64,000 nucleotides of DNA from Malus domestica (GCF_042453785.1 NC_091673.1:22992501-23056500), one strand, 5' to 3'. Shown: positions 1 through 10,649, counted from the first letter of the stretch. Notes: generated by a model from the sequence alone, not told the origin. Made by a program: numbers and translations.

Positions 1-89
1 TTCGATTGATTCGGAGAACGATGCCTCTTCGATTTTTGAGAAAGCAATCATGCTGGGGGTCTGGCTCTCGAGATTCGGGGAGCAGTATC

Positions 90-525
90 TCTTCGATTTT
101 TGAGAAAGTAATCATGTTGGGAGTCTGGCTCTCGAGATTCGGAGGGCGGTGCCTCTTCGATTTTGGAGCAAGCAATCTTGGTGGGAGTGTTTTCTCGAAT
201 GTGAGTAAAGGTTGGGCATGTTTGCTAGTCTACCTTGCCACGAAGCACAGAGGTTGACACACAGGGACTTTCCAATTATCCAGCAATGGTACTGTTCCTT
301 TACCCTCTCTTCGATTTTTGAGAAAGTAGTCGTGTTGGGAGTCTGGCTCTCGAGATTCGGAGGACGGTGCCTCTTCGATTTTGGAGCAAGCAATCTTATT
401 GGGAGTGTTTTCTCGAATGTGAGTAAAGGTTGGGCATGTTTGCTAGTCTACCTTGCCACGAGGCACAGAGGTTGACACACAGGGACTTTCCAATTATCCA
501 GCAGTGGTACTGTTCCTTTACCCTT
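90..525. repeat. Tandem duplication, period about 218 bp
   Basis: Two adjacent copies of a unit that starts near TTTTTGAGAAAGTA (97 and 315) and runs to a CTGTTCCTTTACCC end (about 308 and 525). Matching points are 218 bp apart, and the copies differ by a few substitutions. Each contains the CTCTTCGATTTT motif that recurs to position 1060. This is probably the 5' repeat region of the element whose ORF starts at 1219. The left edge of the window cuts the element, so its start and any LTR cannot be seen. Confidence 0.8.
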
Positions 526-845
526 GTGGGTAATAATATGGTAGCTAGACCTTCAAAATTTATGGGTCTAAACTTTGTTAGTGCTGTTTCTTTGCTATTC
601 TTGTACCCTTCTTGGTCAGAGCGATGTAGTGGGAGCTACAAGCTTCACGTGCTCAACTTTGGCAGAGAACTTTGGCAAAGTTATCTGTGGTACCCATGAG
701 CTATTGTTGCGTGTGGGAAGTGGGTGATTGGACAGTAAGATTCATGTGTTTTCTACTTCCCCAGAAGTCTTCGACAGAATACCCATAATTTCCGCAAAGC
801 TGAGTGTGCGTGTGACAGGTGCTGACAAGGCTGGAAAAGTAGGTG

Positions 846-1063
846 CCTCTTCGATTTCTGAGATCGGCCCTCGTGGTCTCTGAGGAGCCCAGCTTTTGAG
901 AAAGCGAGCGCCTCTTCGATTTCTGAGATCGACTTTCGTGGTCTTTGAGCAGCCCAACTTTTGAGAAAGCAAACACCTCTTCGATTTATGAGATCAACCC
1001 TCGTGGTCTCTAAGCAGCCCAGCTTTTGAGAAAGCAAACGCCTCTTCGATTTCTGGGCAGACG
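846..1063. repeat. 65-bp minisatellite (three full units plus a partial)
   Basis: Units begin with CCTCTTCGATTT at 846, 911, 976 and 1041, exactly 65 bp apart. Each has GAGATC, then CTCGTGGTCTC, then CAGCCCAGCTTTTGAGAAAG, with small changes. The fourth unit stops after about 20 bp. The motif is shared with the 218-bp duplication upstream, so both probably belong to one element leader. Confidence 0.85.
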
Positions 1064-1218
1064 CCTCTTCGATGTCTGAAGCTTCGTCGAGTGCAGCTTT
1101 TTATAGGGGATGGCATTAAGTTCCAAAGCACACTTGAATCTCCACCAGTAGAAGCTCCATTCTTGCACTTCTAAGATCTTGATTTGTCCGACCTCTTCTC
1201 TCTTCAACACCTTTGAAA

Positions 1219-1893
1219 ATGTCTGGCCCCTCCGACCGTCGTTTTGACTTGAACCTTGTTGAAGAGGCAGCCCCGCCTTCTTCAGACAACATATGGTGCC
1301 CATCCTTCGTCTCCCCTACTGGTCCTCTTACCGTTGGGGATTCCGTGATGAAGAATGATATGACCGCTGCGGTGGTGGCCAGGAACCTTCTCACTCCCAA
1401 AGATAACAGACTACTTTCCAAACGGTCTGATGAGTTAGCTGTTAAGGATTCGCTGGCTCTCAGTGTTCAGTGTGCAGGTTCTGTGTCTAATATGGCCCAA
1501 CGCCTATTTGCTCGAACCCGCCAAGTTGAATCATTGGCGGCCGAAGTGATGAGTCTCAAACAGGAGATTAGAGGGCTCAAGCATGAGAATAAACAGTTGC
1601 ACCGGCTCGCACATGACTATGCTACAAACATGAAGAGGAAGCTTGACCAGATGAAGGAAACTGATGGTCAGGTTTTACTTGATCATCAGAGATTTGTGGG
1701 TTTGTTCCAAAGGCATTTATTGCCTTCGTCTTCTGGGGCTGTACCGCGTAATGAAGCTCCAAATGATCAACCTCTGATGCCTCCTCCTTCTAGGGTTCTG
1801 TCCAGTACTGAGGCTCCGAATGATCCCCCTCCGATGCCTTCTCTTTCTGGGGCTCTACCGACTGCTGAGACTTCTCCTAAGCAACCTTTGTGA
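1219..1893 (+). CDS. Element-associated coiled-coil protein (non-autonomous retroelement ORF)
   Basis: An open frame of about 224 codons. I prefer the ATG at 1219 (MSGPSDRRFDLNL) over the one at 1213 because the sequence after it resembles proteins I recall as highly repeated in apple-type genomes. Residues about 90-150 look helical and coiled-coil: heptads around QVESLAAEVMSLKQEI, then a basic stretch HDYATNMKRKLDQMKE. The C-terminal 60 residues are rich in Pro and Ser and repeat an EAPNDPPP-like phrase about three times. No protease, reverse transcriptase or zinc knuckle is present. Position downstream of tandem leader repeats suggests a structural or domesticated ORF of a large non-autonomous element, not a host gene. 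Its function is unknown. Confidence 0.6.
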   Translation: MSGPSDRRFDLNLVEEAAPPSSDNIWCPSFVSPTGPLTVGDSVMKNDMTAAVVARNLLTPKDNRLLSKRSDELAVKDSLALSVQCAGSVSNMAQRLFARTRQVESLAAEVMSLKQEIRGLKHENKQLHRLAHDYATNMKRKLDQMKETDGQVLLDHQRFVGLFQRHLLPSSSGAVPRNEAPNDQPLMPPPSRVLSSTEAPNDPPPMPSLSGALPTAETSPKQPL

Positions 1894-2153
1894 AGGCTCC
1901 ATCTTGTTTGTTTATTTTGACTCATGTATATGTACATATTTGTAGCTTATCGGGGATATCAATAAATAAGCTTTCCTTCATTTCAACGTATTGTGTTAAA
2001 TACACCAAAGCCTTCTTCGCTAAGTTCTTTGAATTTTCTTTTGTTGAAGCTTGTATGCTGAAGCTTTCTGAGTGGAGCATGTAGGTTGGGGTAGTGTTCC
2101 CTTAATTTTCCGAGTGAGGAAAACTTCTCGATTGGAGACTTGGAAAATCCAAG
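1894..2153. other. Non-coding spacer between element ORF and LINE
   Basis: AT-rich 3' flank of the element ORF, followed near 2130 by sequence that leads into the 3' end of the LINE (GTGGGATCGGCTATATGAAT at 2160 is a common 3'-UTR phrase of this LINE type). No gene is seen. Confidence 0.4.
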
Positions 2154-4115
2154 TCACTGAGTGGGATCGGCTATATGAATCTTAGAACGCCATTGTGCTC
2201 GGTCCTGTGTCATGTCCTTCGTTAGATCTAAGTACTCTAAGTCTTTTCTTAGAGTCTCTTCCAAAGTTTTCCTAGGTCTTCCTCTACCCCTTCGGCCCTG
2301 AACCTCTGTCCCATAGTCGCATCTTCTAATCGGAGCGTTAGTATGCCTTCTTTGCACATGTCCAAACCACCGTAACCGATTTTCTCTTATCTTTCCTTCA
2401 ATTTCGGCTACTCCTACTTTACCCCGAATATCCTCATTCCTAATCTTATCCTTTCTCGTGTGCCCACACATCCAACGAAGCATCCTCATCTCCGCTACAT
2501 CCATTTTGTGTACGTGTTGATGCTTCACCGCCCAACATTCTGTGCCATACAGCATCGCCGGCCTTATTGCCGTCCTATAAAATTTTCCCTTGAGCTTCAG
2601 TGGCATACGGCGGTCACACAACACGCCATATGCACTCTTCCACTTCATCCATCCAGCTTGTATTCTATGGTTGAGATCTCCATCTAATTCTCCGTTCTTT
2701 TGCAAGATAGATCCTAGGTAACGAAAACGGTCGCTCTTTGGTATTTCTTGATCTCCGATCCTCACCCCTAACTCGTTTTGGCCTCCATTTGCACTGAACT
2801 TGCACTCCATATATTCTGTCTTTGATCGGCTTAGGCGAAGACCTTTAGTTTCCAACACTTCTCTTCAAAGGTTAATCTTTGCATTTACCCCCTCCTGAGT
2901 TTCATCTATCAACACTATATCGTCTGCGAAAAGCATACACCAAGGAATATCATCTTGAATATGTCCTGTTAACTCATCCATTACCAACGCAAAAAGGTAA
3001 GGACTTAAGGATGAGCCTTGATGTAATCCTACAGTTATGGGAAAGCTTTCGGTTTGTCCTTCATGAGTTCTTACGGCAGTCTTTGCTCCTTCATACATAT
3101 CCTTTATAGCTTGGATATATGCTACTCGTACTCATTTCTTCTCTAAAATCCTCCAAAGAATGTCTCTTGGGACCCTATCATACGCTTTTTCCAAATCTAT
3201 AAAGACCATGTGTAAATCCTTTTTCCCATCTCTATATCTTTCCATCACTCTTCGTAAGAGATAGATTGCCTCCATGGTTGAGCGCCCTGGCATGAACCCG
3301 AATTGGTTGTCCGAAACCCGTGTCTCTTGCCTCAATCTATGCTCAATGACTCTCTCCCAGAGCTTCATTGTAGGACTCATTAACTTAATACCCCTATAGT
3401 TCATGCAATTTTGTACGTCGCCCTTATTCTTGTAGATAGGCACCAAAGTGCTCGTTCGCCACTCATTTGGCATCTTCTTCGTTTTCAAAATCCTATTGAA
3501 AAGGTCAGTGAGCCATGTTATACCTGTCTCTCCCAAAACTTTCCACACTTCGATTGGTATATCGTCTGGGCCTATTGCTTTTCTATGCTTCATCTTCTTC
3601 AAAGCTACAACCACTTCTTCCTTCCGGATTCGACGATAAAAGGAGTAGTTTCTACACTCTTCTGAGTTACTCAACTCCCCTAAAGAAGCACTCCTTTCAT
3701 GTCCTTCATTGAAAAGATTATGAAAATAACCTCTCCATCTGTCTTTAACCGCGTTCTCTGTAGCAAGAACCTTTCCATCCTCATCCTTGATGCACCTCAC
3801 TTGGTTTAGGTCCCTTGTCTTCTTTTCCCTTGCTCTAGCTAGTTTATAGATATCCAATTCTCCTTCTTTGGTATCTAGTCGTTTATACATATCGTCGTAA
3901 GCCGCTAACTTAGCTTCTCTGACAGCTTTCTTCGCCTCTTGCTTCGCTTTTCTATACCTTTCACCATTTTCATCGGTCATCTCCTTGTATAAGGCTTTAC
4001 AACATTCCTTCTTAGCCTTCACCTTTGTTTGTACCTCCTCATTCCACCACCAAGATTCCTTTTGGTGTGGGGCAAAGCCCTTAGACTCTCCTAATACCTT
4101 TGCTCCTTCATACAT
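2154..4115 (-). pseudogene. Decayed LINE (non-LTR retrotransposon) reverse transcriptase
   Basis: Three consecutive - strand open segments (4115-3132, 3098-2865, 2858-2154) join into one LINE ORF2-like protein. The first carries the N-terminal linker and RT fingers, including [36 protein letters not shown] and [12 protein letters not shown]. The second carries LHQGSSLSPYLF and the catalytic MLFADDIVL (the FADD box). The third carries the thumb and C-terminal region, with WAVKHQHVHKMDVAEMRML and a zinc-like tail. The segments are separated by stops or frameshifts near 3100-3131 and 2860, so no active protein is made. The upstream endonuclease domain is absent, which is the usual 5' truncation of LINE copies. 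There is no host role. Confidence 0.9.
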
Positions 4116-4261
4116 AACCAGCTTACATACGCCGAAAATTTGATGGTTTGAGAAATCATTTATTCAAGATCTGGTTCCGCACGTTGTAGTCTTACCTCAG
4201 TTTTTTCTTCTTGGAAGCCATCAATTACGCATGCATCATAATTATATCAATCTCGTCACAG

Positions 4262-6760
4262 ATTCAAAACAACAGACGTTCCAAACACCGTCTCAAAAGA
4301 GGCACCGAGTTTCTGCACTGTGTATGTCGTTGGCAAGGGAAAGATATCATATATGCGAGCTGCTACCACTTCACTGTCCCAGGAAGCTTACTTGCCTAAT
4401 CAAAAACAGCACCAAACAAACAAAGCTTCTGACACAAATGATACGCAATTCAGCCACAACCAGCAATGCAGAGGTTGGCCAGATTCGGTTTTTTCTTTCT
4501 TTTTTTTTTTAGGTCGAAAGTTCAGATTATGTTCTAGCATCTGTTATTTCCCACCTCACGTCTGGTTTCTTGTCATTACTCAAACAAGTTTCTTTGACCA
4601 ATACAGCATGGGAGAGGACGCAGTATCCACCACAAAGCCAGCAATAAGGAGCATGCCTCCAACTACAAACTTGACAGCAGAAACTAATATACCACAAATG
4701 ATTATCCAAGCCAGTTCTGGTGTCCCAATATCATTCCTTCAATAATTGATACCTAAATTTACCAGTTTTGAGTGGTTTTAGTTCCACAATCCAAAAGAAG
4801 CTTTATTTTTATAAAGCATACATGCAGGTATAGTTCAGAGTATTAATACTTAATTTTCTTGAAAATAATAGGATGAATTGGAAGCTGAGATGAGGAGGCT
4901 CAGGCTAGAGCTCAAGCAAACAATGGACATGTACAGTACAGCCTGCAAGGAGGCACTCACAGCAAAACAGAAGGTATTGATGCAAAACCTTTTCTTTGAT
5001 GAAATATAAATCTTGGGTTCATAACAACTATTTAAGCATAAATTTTAGGGTAAAGTAGAAAAATCTACCTTAACTATTGGTGTCACGACACTTTCATACC
5101 TCATCTTTTAAAATTGACAATGTCATACCTCATCTTTAGAATTTGGTCCAATGTTATACCTTCCATTACTTGGCCGTTTATTTTTCAGTTAAATGCTGAC
5201 GTAGCTTGATCCAAATCTCACTTTCTATTAAAAAATTAATAAATATTATTAAAAACTAAAAAAAATCATTTAATAATTTCTAAATATTAAAATGTGGCTT
5301 GATCTAGATCCCACTTTCTATTAAAAATTAATAAATATTATTAAAAACTAAAAAAATCATTTAATAATTTCTAAATATTAAAATAATAAAAAAAAGGTAA
5401 AAAAAAAAAAAAACTTATGTTCGTTCCCTTTTGCCCCCCCCCCTTCTCTCTCCTCTCCCATCTTCTTCTTCTTCCTCCTACTTTTGCAGATTTGGGCTCT
5501 TTTTTTTTTTTTTTTTTCTTCTTCTCTCCTCATCCTCCCCGCCTTCCTCCTCCTCCTCCCCCCCTCCTCCTCCTTCTTCCCCTTCCTCCTCCTCCCCCCC
5601 TTCTCCTCCTTTTTCTTCTTCTTCTTCTTCTTCTTTCGTTGCAAATTCGGTTTCTTTTTTTTCTTTTCTTTTTTTTTCTTTTTTCTTCTTCTTCTTCCTC
5701 CTTTTTTTTCTGGGTTGCAGGAATTCTTCTTCTTCTTTCTTCGTTGCAGATTCGGTTTCGGTTTTTTTTTTTTTTTTTTCTTCTTCTTCTTCCTCCTTTT
5801 TTCTGGGTTGCAGGAAGAGGGCTAGAAGGAAGATGAAGATGAAGATGGGGGATCTTCTTCTTCTTTCTTTGTTGCAGATTCGATTTTGGTTTTTTTTTTT
5901 TTTTCTTCTTCTTCTTCTTCCTCCTTTTTTTATGGGTTGCAGGAAGGCAGAAGAAGATCTTCTTCTTCTTCTTCTTCTTGTTCTTTCTTCGTTGCAGATT
6001 CGGTTTCGATTTTTTTTGTTTTTTTTTTTTCTTCTTCTTCTTCCTATTTTTTTCTGGGTTGTAGGAAGGAACTGGAAGGGAGAAGAAGATGAAGATGGGA
6101 GAGAAGAGAGAGAAGAGGGGGGGGACGAACATAAGTTTTTTTTTTTTTTTAACTTTTTTTTATTATTTTAATATTTAGAAATTATTAAATGATTTTTTTT
6201 AGTTTTTAATAATATTTTTTAATTTTTTTAATAGAAAATGGGATCTGGATCAAGCCACATCAGCATTTAACTGAAAAATAAACGGTCAAGTAACGGAAGG
6301 TATAACATTGGACCAAATTCTAAAAATGAGGTATGACATTGTCAATTTTAAAAGATGAGGTATGAAAGTGTCGTGACACCGATAGTTGAGGTAGTTCTTT
6401 TGTACTTTACCCTAAATTCTAATAATATATCATCACAGGCAACCGAACTCCACCGGTGGAAATTGGAAGAGGAACAGAGATTAGAACAGGTACGATTAGC
6501 TCAGGAAGCTGCATTGGCACTTGCAGAGAATGAGAAATTGAAATGTATGGCAGCCATGGAGGCTGCAGAAGCAGCTCAAAGGATCGCAGTAATGGAAGCA
6601 CAGAAAAGGAGGAATGCAGAAATGAAAGCCTTTAAAGAAGCTGAGGAGAAGAAGAAGGCAATAGAAGCAAAAACATATGATTTCATGTTCAGGAAATACA
6701 CAATTGAGGAGATTGAAGCAGCAACAAATAATTTTTCAAGAGAGAGACCGACCTTGCGTG
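4262..6760 (+). pseudogene. Fragment of a USP / U-box receptor-like kinase gene
   Basis: Three pieces match the plant family with an N-terminal USP domain, a coiled-coil linker, a kinase and a C-terminal U-box (Arabidopsis PUB33-35/51-52 type). The first (about 4262-4430) reads DVPNTVSKEAPSFCTVYVVG followed by KGKISYMRAATTS, the end of the USP domain. The second (4872-4973, 34 codons, AG and GT borders) reads DELEAEMRRLRLELKQ. The third (from 6439 after CATCACAG) continues the coiled coil and reaches FRKYTIEEIEAATNNFS, which normally leads into the kinase domain. After about 6745 the sequence diverges and stops at 6787-6789. Kinase, U-box and N-terminal USP exons are missing. The second intron (4974-6438) hosts a foldback transposon. 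It is a truncated pseudogene, or possibly a transduplicated fragment. Confidence 0.8.
5048..6412. mobile_element. Foldback Mutator-like element with long TIRs and pyrimidine-rich core
   Basis: The ends are inverted: GGGTAAAGTAGAAAAATCTA at 5048 mirrors the sequence ending in CTTTACCC at 6412. The inverted arms run several hundred bp to the paired ACTTATGTTCGT and ACGAACATAAGT near 5415 and 6125. The element is flanked by TAAATTTTA (5039-5047) and TAAATTCTA (6413-6421), a 9-bp target duplication with one mismatch, typical of Mutator-like elements. The core (5420-6120) is pyrimidine-rich with poly-T and TTC runs and degenerate units of about 100-130 bp containing TTGCAGATTCGGTTT. No transposase is encoded. 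It lies inside an intron of the kinase pseudogene. Confidence 0.85.
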
Positions 6761-6789
6761 CCAAGGCTCGATTTTGTGAATGGGATTGA

Positions 6790-7442
6790 TGGCAGAAAAT
6801 AGAAAGGCGTTTTGGGTTGAGAGAAGCTGAAACACGTATTGGGCTCAGAAGAACCGTGACCCCCATTTCCTGACACAGCTGAGTGTTGGAATGATAACAC
6901 AAATTTGGAAATGTTCCATTGAAATGTTTTTTTTCCCGATAATTTTTAAATAAAGATTTAAACCTTAAATACTTTTGTGTATTACATTTGCACGCTGAAA
7001 ATACTTTATTCAATATTAATTGACGCATAAATTTATATATTTATTATTCGTTAATTGTTTCGATATAAAATGAATGAGAGTTTGCACAAGCACGGAACAG
7101 GATCCTATAACATGTGTTCTTTAGTTTTACGACTTTTACGATTCTTTTGATTACAACGTTGGTATTATTTTGTCATTTAATTTCAACTTTGCATGGTTTG
7201 AAACTTGAAAAGTGCGTCTCATAAATTTTTTTTTTTTTGGTATGAATCTAAAACCAACCCAAACTCGAATTAGGAATGTTGGGTTAGGATTGGATTGACT
7301 ATCCAACTGGCCCAACCCGTCCGAGTTGCACCCTAATTAAGAGTGTGTGCATTTTCTACCTAAACAAAAGTTTTGTTTTCCAATTACCACTTAGGCTTCA
7401 ATTTTGGTGCCAATGTGCAACCTTTGATGATTTCAGTTAAAA
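6790..7442. other. Intergenic, no gene seen
   Basis: AT-rich sequence after the kinase fragment. No convincing ORF or terminal repeats were seen. It ends at the Helitron terminus at 7443. Confidence 0.4.
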
Positions 7443-7482
7443 CTAGCAAAGAAGCCCGCGCTCTGCTGCGGGTTTGAAACCG
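7443..7482 (-). mobile_element. Helitron 3' terminus (hairpin plus CTAG)
   Basis: Read on the - strand, the sequence has AACCCGCAGCAGAGCGCGGG followed about 9 nt later by CTAG and then a host T. A GC-rich hairpin (CCCGC paired with GCGGG) about 10 nt before CTAR is the classic Helitron 3' end. The same family terminus occurs on the + strand at 32411-32440. The element body must lie to the right (higher coordinates). I could not locate its 5' TC end, so only the terminus is annotated. The gene fragment at 8082-8625 lies in the same orientation and is a likely passenger. Confidence 0.7.
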
Positions 7483-8081
7483 TAACCAAAATTTAACACT
7501 CATTTTTAAATTATTTAAAAATAAATGAAAGCAACTAAATCCACATGATATTCAAATTGTGAGATGTATCAGATATCAATTGTTGTCTGTATCTTTGTGC
7601 TTCTCATTGTAAGTTCTTTTTGCTTATTACTCTGAATTTTTGTAGTTTGAAATTTGCAATGATCAACAAACATGGGATATGCTTATGTGATTTTCCATGA
7701 ACTAATGAATGGTTTGCAATTAATTTCACTGATGTATATTCATAATTTGGAATTAGGAATAACAGTTAAACAGGGCCTTGAATTACATCATCAACCAATA
7801 CTTTCTCCTTTTGCTTTCTGTGAATTTTTTGGTTGCTTGCTGCAAATGAATGGATTTGGAACTTTGAATTAACAAATTAAGCAATTCAAGCATATTACAT
7901 ACCCTTAAAAGGCTTAAGAGTAGATATAAGATTAATTAATATTAAATCAAAATAAACAGATGTAGCTATGTATATTTTCAGCAATTTCAGTCCTTCACTC
8001 CCATCATAGGACTTAAATCACATTTAAAAATAAAAAGTACACAAAGAAAGTTGTACTTTTAGCTTTGTTTACAAAAAGCTC

Positions 8082-8625
8082 CTATACAACTATGTATTCC
8101 ACACGAATTTGTGTAGAAGGACTTGCCTCGGGGATGAAGTACTCTGTCTTCTTGCACACACCTATGCCGAAATCTCTATCAGGAAACTTTTCCAACCCCT
8201 GTAGAAGCCAATATATGAAGGAAATCATTCAATGCAATTGTATTAACCTTATTTCAAGGATATGAAAATGAATTTTTTTTTTCACTAATAATACAATATG
8301 TACAACCATTACCCAGTTTCAGAATTCATTTCAACTCCCAAAATTACACAAAATGTACTAAAATTTCAAGCAAAGAGAACGAACCAAGATTCACAATTCA
8401 TTTCAATTCCCAAACATGCTCACAGATTAATGAACTCTCACTGAAACAACAAAGAACCAGTGAAATTTTGTGTAACTTAAGAGGAAAAATTCTTACCTTG
8501 ACGACGGGCATTTGGCCTCCGAACATCAAAACAACACCCATTTGGTGGAGAATTCTCAAGGTGTCACGAACGGGAGCCACATGCCTACTTAAACACATAA
8601 AAAAGAGGCGGAGCATTTCCACTGC
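8082..8625 (-). pseudogene. Fragment of a small conserved plant gene, probably carried by a Helitron
   Basis: Two - strand exons splice in phase. The upstream exon (about 8625 down to 8497, donor AAG|GTAAGA) reads VEMLRLFFMCLSRHVAPVRD, then TLRILHQMGVVLMFGGQMPV. The downstream exon (8198-8082, acceptor CTACAG) reads GLEKFPDRDFGIGVCKKTEY and ends at a TAG after RVEYIVV. The clean splice sites and protein-like composition suggest a real gene. The frame upstream hits a stop just before HNWVVGAVE, with no splice acceptor or good start, so the 5' end is missing. I do not recognise the family. Position beside a Helitron 3' end in the same orientation suggests capture. A short intact protein starting at an internal Met cannot be excluded. 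Confidence 0.5.
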
Positions 8626-8639
8626 GCCAACAACCCAAT

Positions 8640-9957
8640 TATGATGGATTTAACTTCTGGTATATTTATATTTCATTTACAGAACATATAAAAAAAATTT
8701 GGGGGCCCCCCGAGATTGGGGGCCCTAGGCGATCTCCTTACTCGGGTACCCTCAGACATTGTTCTAAAAATCCCCGCCTAGCGTTGCCTAGGCGCTAGGC
8801 AGCTAGTCACCGCCTCGATTAATAGGAAGGCATTTGAAAATTAAGAAATGACGCCTAGACCTGCTGAGGCGCCCACCTAAACCGCCTAGCTCACCCAGAC
8901 TCGCATAGGTTGCTACTCACTTAGACAAAAAATAGATAACTTTCATTTTGCATTTTCTTTTCTCAATAAATTGTAAGAGCTTGTTGGGAACCACCAACTG
9001 TTGCTATGTTATTGTAATGCTGTAAAGGTTACCCAACTCACTCTAGGTCGGACTGAAAAAATAGGCCTTATATTCACTGTTTTGGAGAAGTGGAAAATAT
9101 GGTCTCACAGTTTTCATGTCATACCTATTATCATAGCGAATCGTGTCGTGTCAAACCCATTATTTTAACATATTGTTCATTGGTGACTCAGTAACGACCG
9201 AATTCGTTAATAGGTCATTTCGTTTCATGTTTGCGTAACGAGTCATTTAAGATATTATTATGTCTAATGTCTAGACCTGGTGAATGGGTTGTGCTTGTGT
9301 CATACCTACACATATCTTATTGGAATCTTAATAGGTGACTGATAATGACCCAACTTGCTAATGAGTTATTAACAGGTGACCCGATATTGATTGGCTTGTT
9401 AACAAGTTGACCCGACACCTATTATTTTCATGTCATGCAAGAAATTTTAAGGCCTACTAATGATGTTCTCTAATAATGTAGGCAAGCATAATAGGTAAAA
9501 TTGTACTATAATAGTTGGCGTGACAAGTTGCATACTCAGTTGCCTTATTAAAAAATTAGTCAATCCAATCTAACAAAACAAAATTTTTATTTTATTAATG
9601 TCGCTCACCTTTGGTATTTACTTTTATCATTCATTTTTATCTTTTTCCCCAACATGGACTACTTTATTATAAAAGATATGTGGGATCCATTTTTTAGCTA
9701 CACATGTAGAAGTAGGCAATGTTGTCAACTTTAGGGGAGTAGGCAAACTTGCCTACTCCATTGGAGCTTTATTTTGTCTATGTAGCTCATCAAAATGAAT
9801 TACTCATTTGCCTACTTCATCGGAGATACTCTAAATTAACTAAACTGTAGAGAGAGAAGGGAGGGATTCAAACTTAGGTTCATTGGAAAAAGCACTTCTA
9901 CTCAGATCAATGTAGTTGTAGCTATGCCCATGTCTGCTCATAAATAAACTAAATAGT
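8640..9957. other. Non-coding repeat-derived stretch
   Basis: Contains GGGGGCCCCCCGAG at about 8700 and a patch of repeated CGCCTAGGCG-type motifs (8775-8900), a degenerate repeat often seen in plant genomes. At 9100-9430 are repeated GGTGACCCGA and GTTGACCCGACACC phrases. No ORF with gene-like features was seen. Confidence 0.4.
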
Positions 9958-10130
9958 AAGTCACTTAATACTACAATTTAGTAATAATTCTCTCCACTTG
10001 TAAGTGAGAGGACTTAAGTTCGACTCTTGTGAATGACGAATTTGGTACCAAATTATTATGGTTGACTCATTATGTGGCTGACCCATTGTGCACCTTCTTA
10101 GTGTGAATATATCATTGTATTTAAAAAGGT
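9958..10130 (+). mobile_element. tRNA-derived SINE, older copy
   Basis: Matches the copy at 10484-10648 through CACTTGTAAGTGAGAGG, then AGTTCGACTCTTGTGAATGA (a decayed box B, consensus GGTTCGANTCC), then GGCTGACCCATTGTG and a TTAGTGTGAATATATCATTG tail with terminal A run. Divergence between the copies indicates independent insertions of one family. Confidence 0.6.
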
Positions 10131-10199
10131 TAAAGCTTAAATAAGGGCTGATTGGTTGGCAAAGTTACTTTAACGCATTGTTTACTAAGTGATGGTCTT

Positions 10200-10400
10200 A
10201 TGGTTTTATTACTTTTTAGTCAAAATAGTTTCTGAGACTGGCATAACTCCTAATTTTGGTCCCTAAGATTTAAAATCAATGTTAGTGGTCCTAAATTTGT
10301 CCATCGTTAATTATTTTGGTCATACGATAAAAAATCTCCGTTAAATTAGAACAAAAATAACAAAAATACCCTCACTTTTTGTCAAATTTTTTTGGCCCAT
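10200..10400. repeat. Possible dispersed repeat end
   Basis: The stretch with TTTTAGTCAAAATAGTTTCT, TTTTGGTCCCTAAGATTTAA and GTCCTAAATTTGTCCATCG has the look of terminal regions of non-autonomous TIR elements common in plants. No matching inverted end or target duplication was found nearby. Confidence 0.25.
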
Positions 10401-10483
10401 TATTTATTAAATAAGTGTATTTTCGTCATCTAGATCCTTATTTAGTAGGGACTTTTCATGCATGTATCCAACGTACGATAGCC

Positions 10484-10648
10484 ACTTAGTACTATAGTCT
10501 AGTTGTATTCCTATTAACTTGTAAGTGAGAGGTCTTAGGTTCAATTATAGATAAAGGTGAATTTGAACAACATTATTGTTAGCCCATTGTGAGGCTAAGC
10601 TCACTCTTTTCCCTTTTAGTGTAGATAATATCGTTTGTTTAAAAAAAT
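10484..10648 (+). mobile_element. tRNA-derived SINE
   Basis: A box A-like TAGTCTAGTTGTATTCC is followed by CTTGTAAGTGAGAGGTC, a box B-like GGTTCAATTATAG, then CCCATTGTGAGGCTAAGC and a TTTAGTGTAGATAATATCG tail ending in an A-rich run. The whole body is shared with the copy at 9958-10130. It encodes no protein. Confidence 0.65.
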
Positions 10649-10649
10649 G

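Noticed and set aside
5378..6171. Long open frames of Phe/Ser or Lys/Arg repeats on both strands
   Set aside because: They are translations of poly-T/TTC pyrimidine runs inside the foldback element, with no protein motifs.
10500..10560. Possible tRNA gene because of box A and box B motifs
   Set aside because: No cloverleaf or acceptor stem could be formed; the A-rich tail and second copy show a SINE.
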